The notes under the pieces were generated by a model. That model was not told the DNA's origin. It made no database searches and saw only the letters and a list, made by a program, of their open reading frames with translations. 59,730 bases of DNA from an uncultured Thermomicrobiaceae bacterium (GTDB lineage: Bacteria; Chloroflexota; Chloroflexia; Thermomicrobiales; Thermomicrobiaceae): assembly GCA_938082375.1 (NCBI GenBank), contig CALKCJ010000051.1, positions 1-59,730 of the forward strand. Direction: 5' to 3'. This document shows positions 53,160 through 59,730 of the stretch, in pieces. Positions within the stretch are counted from its first letter, which is position 1; each line of letters opens with the position of its first letter. The position numbers were made by a program, and so were the translations under genes.

Positions 53160-53495
53160 GGAACCGGGCCTCCTGTGCGCCCCTTTCGCCCTGGGCGCCG
53201 GCCGGGCGATCTCCAGCCAGCCCCGCACGAGCGCGTCGTACGCCTGCGCCTCCTGAGAGCGCTTCTTCCGCTCGCTGATGTCGAACAGCCGGTACACCAG
53301 CTCACTGTGCCCACAGCTTGCGCTCGAGTTCCGTGGTGGCCTCGATCCGCACTCAACGGGTAGGGCAGCCCCCACGGTTCGGGGCTTCTCGACCATGGCC
53401 AACATGGCGAGCTGCTCAGGCTCCGGCCAGCGCGGCCAGCTCCGCTTCCGCTTCCACGCAGAAGATCCTTCTATCCGCGGCGTACACCACGCGTG
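53160..53495 (-). pseudogene. Frameshifted remnant, possibly end of a DUF1156-type methylase
   Basis: Protein-like pieces occur in shifted minus frames: VVYAADRRIFCVEAEAELAA (about 53,490-53,425), RIEATTELERKLWAQ then stop (53,349-53,302), and ELVYRLFDISERKKRSQEA with AYDALVRGWLEIARP (about 53,303-53,190). The last piece resembles the YxLCERKGW...AYNxLVxxW region seen in long DUF1156 methylases. The frame change near 53,303 argues for decay. It lies directly upstream of the dual-OB remnant, suggesting a former operon. Confidence 0.45.
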
Positions 53496-53663
53496 CACGT
53501 GTACCCCAGTTTCGAGCATGCTTCCCTCGCAGAGCGACGACGGGGTTGCGGGCAGTGCTGACGGCTGCTCGAGGGGCGAAGGGATCTCTGCGCCTGTATC
53601 TCGACTGCCGACTCGGTGACACGCACGGCCGCAGGACGCCACTCGGCCTGAGGCGCGGGTATG

Positions 53664-53814
53664 GACGAACCCCCGAAGCGCCAGGAGCAACAAGCGGCGC
53701 GCTACGCCGCGCTCTCCGTCACCGAGACGAACCCCTATGTGCGAGGAGCGATATCCTTGCTGTGCTGTGCCGGGCTCAGCCGGGCCGGCGAACTCCCTAT
53801 GCGCCAGGAGCGAC
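53664..53814. repeat. Three degenerate CRISPR-like repeats, 61-62 bp apart
   Basis: Copies of about 28 bp start at 53664, 53726 and 53787. Their shared core reads GACGAACCCCTATGCGCCAG followed by GAGCGAC. The first and third agree at 23 of 28 positions; the middle has a one-base gap and four mismatches. Intervening segments of 33-34 bp are unrelated. A 28-29 bp repeat with a 61-bp period is typical of type I-E arrays, but the copies are too diverged to be active. The last copy holds the stop codon of the helicase gene. No cas genes are in the window. Confidence 0.45.
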
Positions 53815-56800
53815 GGACGGCTTGGCAGGAGAGGGGGCGGGAGACGCAGGCGAGCGCGGGTCCAGCTCGTGGACGAGCTCCCGCGCCTCTTCGCGCAGCC
53901 GGCGCCAGCGCGCCTTGAGCTGCTCGACCGACAGGCGCGAGAGCTCCTCCCACCGCGGGTCGTCCTCGCGCGCCTCCAGCCCGTCAAGGCCGACCAGCCG
54001 CAGCAAGGCCGTGAAGGGGAACCCGTGCCGCCGCAGGCCGGCCACGGCTCCAGCCCCGAAGCTGAACGGGTATTCCTCCCGGAACAGCTCGGGCCGACGG
54101 CCCAGCGCGATCTCCACCAGCGCCGTCTCCACCAGCAGGCGCCGGCCCCTCGCCGCGAGCTGCGAGCGGAGCAGGTGCTGGGAGCGCTCGGCGCGCTCCT
54201 GCCAGCGCCCCAGCACGGCGGCGCAGCGCTGCTCGAAGTCGCGCCGAGCCGCCTCAGTCGCCTCAGCACTCCACTCTGACTCGTCGGCGTCTAATGCCTG
54301 CTCGAGCGCGACCAGCGAGTCGAGCCACTCGGCGCGGCCAGCGGCCAGCCGGTAGTAGCCGCAGAGCGGCGGGTCGCCCTCGCGCGCGAGCCGGTTCACC
54401 GCCGCTAGCCCGTCGTCCGCTGGCGGCTCCACCGCGTCCAGCAGCTCGGCGAGCAGCGGCTCGCCGTAGGTCAGTAGCCGCACTGTGTCGCTGTGGGTGT
54501 CGAACACCTCCCGGTCGAAGGTGACGGCGTGCAGGCGGTCGCGCCAGCTTAGCAGCCAGGCGCCGGGGATCTCCGGGTGTGGGCGGAAGCGTTCGGCCAC
54601 GCCGGGCAGCGCGGGGACGAGCCGCGCTAGGTCGGCCAGGCTCACCGGCGAGGCCAGGTGCTGCTGGAACTCGGCGTCGTACAGCTCGGCGTCGAGCTCG
54701 AGCAACGCCTGCTCCTGCCTGGCGAGCTTCTGCTCGATCTCCGCTACCTGCGCCTCCAGCTCCTGCTCGCGCTGACGCCGGGGCTGGAGCGCGACCCGCT
54801 CGATCGCGTGCGCCACCTGGCTCAGGATCGGCTGCAGCTCGCCCACCACCGTGCGGAACCAGTCGATCCGGTCGCTCAGGCGGCGGTAGACCTCGGCCTC
54901 GATCGTCCCAACATAGAACAGGTTGCGCACCTGCACCACGGAGTAGCGCTGGCCGATCCGGTCGAAGCGGCCGATCCGCTGCTCCACCCGCATCGGGTTC
55001 CAGGGCAGGTCGTAGTTGACCAGTGCCCCGCAGGTCTGCAGGTTGAGTCCCTCGCTGGCCGCGTCGGTGCAGACCAGGATCTTGACCTGCCCGGCGCGGA
55101 AGGCGTTCTTGATCGCCTCTTTGGTCACTGGCTGCCAGGCGCCGTCGCGCCAGGCCTCACCGCCCCGACCGGAGTAGCACGCCACCTGGCTGCCGTAGAC
55201 CTCGCGCAGCCGCTCGCGCAGCGCGTCCAGCGTGTCGGTGTACTGCGTGAAGATCGCCACCGTCTCGTGGCGGCGGAGTAGCTCCTCCAGCTCGCGCAGG
55301 AGGGCTGCCAGCTTCGAGTCGTCGCCCAGCAGGCCGAGCTCCCAGACGAAGTCCTCCAGGTAGTGCGCCTCGTCTGCGAACGCCTCTCGGAACGCCTCCG
55401 GCAGCTCCTCGCTCACGTCGTGCTCCAGCTCGGCCTGCTCCAGGTCTTCGTCGGCCAGCCCTAGGTCGGGCCGGCGCTGACGCAGGTACTCCAGCCGGCG
55501 CTCCAGGCTACAGCGCACGGCGTAGAAGCTGGAGGTCAGCCGGCGGCGGTACACTGCCATGGCGAAGCCCAGACCCCGACGCTCGGCCTCGTAGCGGGCG
55601 TTGAACTCGGCGATGTACTCTTCGATCCGCTCGTAGAGGGCCCGCTCGGGCGGCGTCATCTCGATCCAGACTGGCCGCGGCTCACGCTCCGGCACCCGGG
55701 CTTCGAGCAGCCCGCGTTCGGCGTAGCGGCGCAGCAGCGGCCGGGTGTGGCGGAACATCAGCCGGGCCAGCGGGGTATGCCGCTTGGCCCCGGCGACCAG
55801 CCAGGCGCGCTGTCGCTCGGCCAGGTGCTGGGGCGCGAGCGAGGAGCGGCCAGTCAGCACGGCCTGCACCTGTTCCCAGCCCACCGCCCCCAGCTCGCTC
55901 TCCGCCTGGCGGCAGAACGAAGGGTCGAGGCCGCTGCGCGCTACCTCCTCGCGTACCAGTGGCAGCACCGCGGCCCAATCGAGCTCCGCCGGGCCGCGCC
56001 GCAGCTCGGCGAAGAAGCGCAGGAACGGTTCCGGCCCGGCGCCCCAGCTCCCGCCCAGCCCCAAGAGCGCGAGCAGATCCCAGAGCTCGACCGGGTGGAG
56101 CTGCATCGGCGTGGCGCTCAGCAGCCAGAGGCCGCGCGTACGCCGGCTGAGGCCCCGCAGCAGCGCCAGCAGCCGGTTTGGGCGGTCGGGCCCGCCGTCT
56201 GGCGCCCGCCGGCGCGCGTGGTGCGCCTCGTCGACGACCACCAGATCCCAGGGGCCGGCCTCCAGCACCTGTTCCGCGCGGTCGCGCCGCTTGACGAGCT
56301 GGCTGGAGGCGAGCAGCAGCGGCTCGCTGGCGAACGGGTTCGGCCCCCGCGGCTCCCGCCCCTCGCCGCGCACCGACCAGAGCCGGCCGTCCTCGTAGCG
56401 CGGCACGTCGAGGCAGAACTTCTCGTCGAGCTCTTCCTGCCACTGCCGCAGCACGCTATGTGGCACCAGCAGCAGGGCGCGCCGTACCCGCCCGCTCAGC
56501 ACCAGTTGCCGCAGCGCCAGCCCGGCCTCGACCGTCTTACCCAGCCCTACCTCGTCGGCCAGCAGGAACCGCTCCGGGAAGCGCTCCACCAGCGCCCGCG
56601 CCACCCGCGCCTGGTGCGGCCAGGGGGTCACTGCCGCCGTCGCCAGACCCAGCCCCTCGGCTCCCACCAGCAGTGGCGCATCGCGCAGGTAGCGAGCCAC
56701 CAGCGCCGCCCGCGACACCGGCCGCTCGACAACGTAAACGCCATGCTCCTCCTCGACCGCGACCGCCTGCTCCAACGGGTCGCGCGCGGGTGGCTGCTCT

Positions 56801-57486
56801 GGCCGGTAGCTCAACAGGCGCTGGCGTACCGCCTCGGGCAGGCGCAGGGCGGCCCAGCCAACCTCCTCGCCGCGCCACAGCCGCTCGAACCGCCGCACGA
56901 CTTGCTCCAGGTACGGCCGCGTGCTGTCCCAGGAGAAGTAGACGGCGAACTGCTCGTAGTTGTGCTGCCAGCCGCGGGCGGACTCGTTGACGCTGCCGCT
57001 GAAAGCGATGCGGTCGCCCGCGGCGTCGGTGAAGACCCCCTCCTTGGCGTGGAAGTACTCCGCCGCCTCGTCAGCCGGCAGCGGGTGGCCCGCGCGGTCG
57101 AGGGGCAGCACCACCCGGACCTCGAGCGTCCCCTCGGCCACCATCCAGGCCAGCGCTGCCAGCCGGTCGCGCATCAGCTCGTCCTCGGGCGTCGTCAGCC
57201 CCGCGAGGAGCCTTCGGCGCACCACCGCCGCCAGCTCCTCGCCGGCCACTACCGCCTGCACGTCCTCCGGCGCGAGCTGGGCGCCGACCAGCAGCCGCAT
57301 CCGCCCGCCGTTGGCGATCAGCCTGGCCAGGCCGGCGGCCGCCACTGCCAGCGCCGAACTGGAGAAGAACCCGGCCGAGCGGTCGTAGCGCACGCTCCGC
57401 TCGAGCGCTGGCAGGTAGAACTCGTGCAACCTGTCGTCGCCTGGGCCGTAGGAGATGCGGAACGGATAGTCGCGCAAGCCACCCAC
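53797..57486 (-). CDS. PLD-domain SNF2-family helicase (defence type)
   Basis: 1,229 residues from GTG at 57486, three bases after the methylase stop, with GGAGGAG inside that gene's acidic end. An N-terminal phospholipase-D-like domain (1-200) carries H146-x-K148 and GSVNES. The SNF2 motor follows: DEVGLGKT at 311-318, VVDEAHHAR at 417-425, LLSATPMQL, and helicase-C with IFTQYTDT and QRIGRFDRIGQ at 836-846. A coiled coil spans about 903-940. Such helicases pair with DUF1156 methylases in antiphage or restriction-like loci. The last residues run into the repeat region, so the original end may have been altered. Confidence 0.88.
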   Translation of the reverse strand: MGGLRDYPFRISYGPGDDRLHEFYLPALERSVRYDRSAGFFSSSALAVAAAGLARLIANGGRMRLLVGAQLAPEDVQAVVAGEELAAVVRRRLLAGLTTPEDELMRDRLAALAWMVAEGTLEVRVVLPLDRAGHPLPADEAAEYFHAKEGVFTDAAGDRIAFSGSVNESARGWQHNYEQFAVYFSWDSTRPYLEQVVRRFERLWRGEEVGWAALRLPEAVRQRLLSYRPEQPPARDPLEQAVAVEEEHGVYVVERPVSRAALVARYLRDAPLLVGAEGLGLATAAVTPWPHQARVARALVERFPERFLLADEVGLGKTVEAGLALRQLVLSGRVRRALLLVPHSVLRQWQEELDEKFCLDVPRYEDGRLWSVRGEGREPRGPNPFASEPLLLASSQLVKRRDRAEQVLEAGPWDLVVVDEAHHARRRAPDGGPDRPNRLLALLRGLSRRTRGLWLLSATPMQLHPVELWDLLALLGLGGSWGAGPEPFLRFFAELRRGPAELDWAAVLPLVREEVARSGLDPSFCRQAESELGAVGWEQVQAVLTGRSSLAPQHLAERQRAWLVAGAKRHTPLARLMFRHTRPLLRRYAERGLLEARVPEREPRPVWIEMTPPERALYERIEEYIAEFNARYEAERRGLGFAMAVYRRRLTSSFYAVRCSLERRLEYLRQRRPDLGLADEDLEQAELEHDVSEELPEAFREAFADEAHYLEDFVWELGLLGDDSKLAALLRELEELLRRHETVAIFTQYTDTLDALRERLREVYGSQVACYSGRGGEAWRDGAWQPVTKEAIKNAFRAGQVKILVCTDAASEGLNLQTCGALVNYDLPWNPMRVEQRIGRFDRIGQRYSVVQVRNLFYVGTIEAEVYRRLSDRIDWFRTVVGELQPILSQVAHAIERVALQPRRQREQELEAQVAEIEQKLARQEQALLELDAELYDAEFQQHLASPVSLADLARLVPALPGVAERFRPHPEIPGAWLLSWRDRLHAVTFDREVFDTHSDTVRLLTYGEPLLAELLDAVEPPADDGLAAVNRLAREGDPPLCGYYRLAAGRAEWLDSLVALEQALDADESEWSAEATEAARRDFEQRCAAVLGRWQERAERSQHLLRSQLAARGRRLLVETALVEIALGRRPELFREEYPFSFGAGAVAGLRRHGFPFTALLRLVGLDGLEAREDDPRWEELSRLSVEQLKARWRRLREEARELVHELDPRSPASPAPSPAKPSVAPGA

Positions 57487-57489
57487 GGC

Positions 57490-59730
57490 CTACTCCTCCT
57501 CCTCCGCTTCCTCCTCCGCGGCATCGCTGGCCTCGCCCAGGAGGGCAAGCTGCTCCACCGCGACCACCGGTCCCGGCTCGGCCGGCGGCGCGATCTCCGG
57601 GAAGAACGCCTGCCGCAGCCGCTCCAGCGTCTCCGCCTCCGGGCGCAGGAAGCGGCCGTCGCGCCCGCGGGTACGCGGCACCGCCTCCAGCAGCGCCTGC
57701 AGGCACTGGCGGAACTCCGCGTGCTCAAGCAGCCCGGCCCGGCGCAGGAAGGCCCCGCAGGCCCCCGGCCCGTCCTCCTCGTAGACCAGCATCGCGGTGT
57801 GGACGGCGTCGACCAGCCGCGAGAAGGCGAGGGCGTTAGGGTCGACGACGCCTCGGCGACGGCGCTCGGCCGGGGTCAAGAGCGCCACCGCGCTCCCCTT
57901 GCGCTGCACCAGCCGCGCGCGGCCGATGACGTCCTCGTCCAGGTCGAGCCCGACGGCCAGGGCCAGCTTGCGCGCCTCGTCGGCCGGGAACTCGACCGCG
58001 CGGAAGGTGTCCCAGGCCAAGAGGTACCAGTCGGTCTCGGGGTCGAAGCGGGCGCGCTGGCCGTGGAGCAGCCGCTCGCGGCGCAGCGCCAGCACCTCGC
58101 GGCGGGCCAGGTCGAGCGCGGTCTCCGGCCGGAGCACCCGGGGCTGGCCGGTCTGCGGGTCGGTCTCGCTGGTCAGCACCGGCCACTGGGCCGAGATGAC
58201 CGAGAGCGCCGGACCGTAGGCGGCCAGGAACAGATCGACCCCGCCCACGCTCAGCGCCGCCAGCTCCCGCGCCCGTTCCCGCACCCGGCGACCCAGCTCG
58301 CCGCGCAGGTCGTCCCACCAGACGGCGCCGTCGCCGGGCGGCCGCTTGCGGCAGACCAGCAGGATGGTGCTCTGGGCGGCGTTCTTCTTCGCCTGGTGCA
58401 GGCTGTGTTCGCTCTCGGTGTGCACTGGCCAGGAGGCGACGATCTGGAAGCCGGCCTGGATCAGCGCCGTGGCCAGGGCGTCCCAGGCGGAGACCCGCTT
58501 GTGGGTGAACATCACGGTGAGGACGCCGTCGGGCCTGAGCACGCGGGCGCACTCGCGGAAGACGGCCGTCAGCTTGCGCTCGTAGTCCTGGTCGGCCAGC
58601 TCGCGGGCGCGGCGGCCCCGGCCCAGGCCGGCGAAGCGGGCCGGGTTGGCCACCGCCTCGTTGTCCTTGTCGGCGAGCGGGGCGGCGAACCAGTCCGGGT
58701 AGAGGTGCCCGGCGGTGCGCTTGAGCCAGACGTAGAAGAAGTCGGAGAGCTCGCCGTACTGGACGTTGTCGTAGTAGGGCGGGTCGATGCAGACCAGGTG
58801 GACGGAGCCGGCGGGCAGATGGGGCAGGTTCCGGGCGTCGCCCTGGGTGACGCGCAGGCGCTCGACCGGCGAGGCGCCGCTCGGCTGCCAGAGCGGGAGC
58901 CGGGCCGGCTGGGCCAGCCGGGCGATGCCGCGGTAGGCGTCGACAACCTGGTCGATGGCCCAGTCGAGCCCCTTGCCCGCCGCCACCACCGCCATCTCGC
59001 CGAAGCTCCACATCATGGCGAAATCGTGCCTATCGAAAGTATTTGCGAGAACTTGCCGCTGCGGAATCCAACGCGCCATCAGGGAATTCCGATCCGCCAG
59101 CTTGTCGACGGCGAGCGCGAGGTAGGTGAGGACGGCACGGGCGCGGTCGGGCGGGAGCTCTGCGCGCAGCTCCGGCTCCAGGGCACGCAGGGCCTCGACG
59201 GTGGCGCCTAGCGCCAGGAGCTGGCGGGGGGCGAACAGGTCGCGCCAGCGGGTCATGCCGTAACGGCGCGGTTCGGCGGTTTTGTTGCCGATGGGGATCT
59301 CCTCGTCGGGCACCAGGTCGCGGGCCAGCCAGCTGGGGAGACGGCGGGCCAGCTCGGCTTCGGCCGCGGCCGCGGCGGCGAGGTCGGCCTCGGTCGGCGG
59401 GCGGAAGTCGACGCCCTTGGCGGTCTTGACGACGACGGCGTACAACTGCTGGCCCATGCGGCCGGCCTGGGCCTCGCGCTTGATATACTCGCCATCCACC
59501 ACCTCGCCCGTCCAGGGGGAGACGGCGACGCCACGGCGGATGGTGCCCGGCTCGGCGACCCGGTCGGCCTCTTGGCCGCGGACGATTTCAAAGCGACAGG
59601 CGGGGAGATCGGGTTGCGCGAGGAGGCGGACGGCGACGCGGGCGCGGTCGTCGCGCTGGAGCCACCAGTTGGGGGAGAGGGGGATCGGCTTGCCCGTCTG
59701 GGGGCAGGCGACGGTGCGCGCCCAGAGGTA
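57490..59730 (-). CDS. DUF1156-type adenine-specific DNA methylase (5' end outside window)
   Basis: 746 residues are visible. The frame continues to the window edge with YLWARTVACPQTGKPIPL, a zinc-less version of the family's WARTV-C segment, so the start is beyond 59,730. The catalytic motif IV is IDPPYYDNVQYGELSDFFYV at 58,785 and downwards, followed by VLTVMFTHKRVSAWDAL. It would methylate adenine N6. The C-terminus is acidic (ASDAAEEEAEEEE), and these codons provide the helicase ribosome-binding site. Methylase and helicase form one transcript. Confidence 0.88.
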   Translation of the reverse strand, partial: YLWARTVACPQTGKPIPLSPNWWLQRDDRARVAVRLLAQPDLPACRFEIVRGQEADRVAEPGTIRRGVAVSPWTGEVVDGEYIKREAQAGRMGQQLYAVVVKTAKGVDFRPPTEADLAAAAAAEAELARRLPSWLARDLVPDEEIPIGNKTAEPRRYGMTRWRDLFAPRQLLALGATVEALRALEPELRAELPPDRARAVLTYLALAVDKLADRNSLMARWIPQRQVLANTFDRHDFAMMWSFGEMAVVAAGKGLDWAIDQVVDAYRGIARLAQPARLPLWQPSGASPVERLRVTQGDARNLPHLPAGSVHLVCIDPPYYDNVQYGELSDFFYVWLKRTAGHLYPDWFAAPLADKDNEAVANPARFAGLGRGRRARELADQDYERKLTAVFRECARVLRPDGVLTVMFTHKRVSAWDALATALIQAGFQIVASWPVHTESEHSLHQAKKNAAQSTILLVCRKRPPGDGAVWWDDLRGELGRRVRERARELAALSVGGVDLFLAAYGPALSVISAQWPVLTSETDPQTGQPRVLRPETALDLARREVLALRRERLLHGQRARFDPETDWYLLAWDTFRAVEFPADEARKLALAVGLDLDEDVIGRARLVQRKGSAVALLTPAERRRRGVVDPNALAFSRLVDAVHTAMLVYEEDGPGACGAFLRRAGLLEHAEFRQCLQALLEAVPRTRGRDGRFLRPEAETLERLRQAFFPEIAPPAEPGPVVAVEQLALLGEASDAAEEEAEEEE

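Noticed and set aside
53664-53814. Calling the repeats an active CRISPR array
   Set aside because: Copies differ at about a fifth of positions, there are only three, and no cas gene or leader is seen. They are recorded as a degenerate repeat only.
55747-59211. Open frame of 1,154 codons on the plus strand
   Set aside because: It is antisense to the helicase and methylase genes and arises from GC-rich codon bias. Its translation is low-complexity (Arg, Pro, Gln, His rich) with no recognisable domain.
53797-59730. Assignment of the methylase-helicase pair as a complete DISARM system
   Set aside because: No DUF1998 protein (DrmB), DrmA helicase or separate PLD protein is visible. Only two genes are inside the window, so a firm system name is not supported.

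Overview
The window is high-GC, gene-dense bacterial chromosome. It suggests a thermophilic member of the Chloroflexota, Thermomicrobia-like. This placement is inferred from the mix of genes (unbroken tuf-S10-spc-alpha-L13/S9 cluster, zinc forms of S4, S14 and L36, class II ribonucleotide reductase, a TreT-like glycosyltransferase, an HtpX/PspA/PspAA/PspAB set) and was not tested phylogenetically. No tRNA, rRNA or complete mobile element was recognised.

Region 1 (1-17,779, all +): the 3' end of tuf, then S10, L3, L4, L23, L2, S19, L22, S3, L16, L29, S17, L14, L24, L5, S14, S8, L6, L18, S5, L30, L15, secY, adk, map, infA, L36, S13, S11, S4, rpoA, L17, truA, L13 and S9. Genes are tightly packed and several overlap. 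A probable extended -10 promoter lies before infA, and a nested RNA structure lies in the unusually long L6-L18 gap.

Region 2 (17,780-35,540): housekeeping and stress genes. The minus strand carries a TIM-barrel isomerase-like protein, a P1 peptidase, a metallo-beta-lactamase-fold hydrolase and endonuclease III. Then come class II ribonucleotide reductase, closed by a strong hairpin, and a stress group: Hsp20, a short ribosome-hibernation factor, a sigma-like protein, PncB, a TreT-like enzyme and a DksA-like protein lacking one zinc cysteine. Next are a UbiB-type kinase, htpX-pspAB facing pspA-pspAA, a Clp-fold membrane protease and a secreted metallophosphatase.

Region 3 (35,540-52,776): an accessory catabolic locus around a GntR/FadR-type regulator. 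Leftward: regulator, sarcosine-oxidase-like flavoenzyme, threonine-synthase-like enzyme, enolase-superfamily enzyme. Rightward: creatininase-family hydrolase, M24-fold hydrolase, ABC substrate-binding protein and two permeases (no ATPase), split-barrel flavoprotein, aspartoacylase-like hydrolase, SDR and two more M24-fold proteins. Two divergent sigma-70 promoters share overlapping -10 elements and a single FadR-type operator. Creatininase-like, creatinase-like and sarcosine-oxidase-like genes together suggest breakdown of a creatinine-like or N-methylated cyclic amide. This is inference.

Region 4 (52,777-59,730, minus): a defence-type locus that runs off the right edge. It holds a DUF1156-type adenine methylase (5' end outside the window) coupled to a PLD-SNF2 helicase. 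Downstream lie three degenerate CRISPR-like repeats and frameshifted remnants, including the start of a dual-OB-domain protein.
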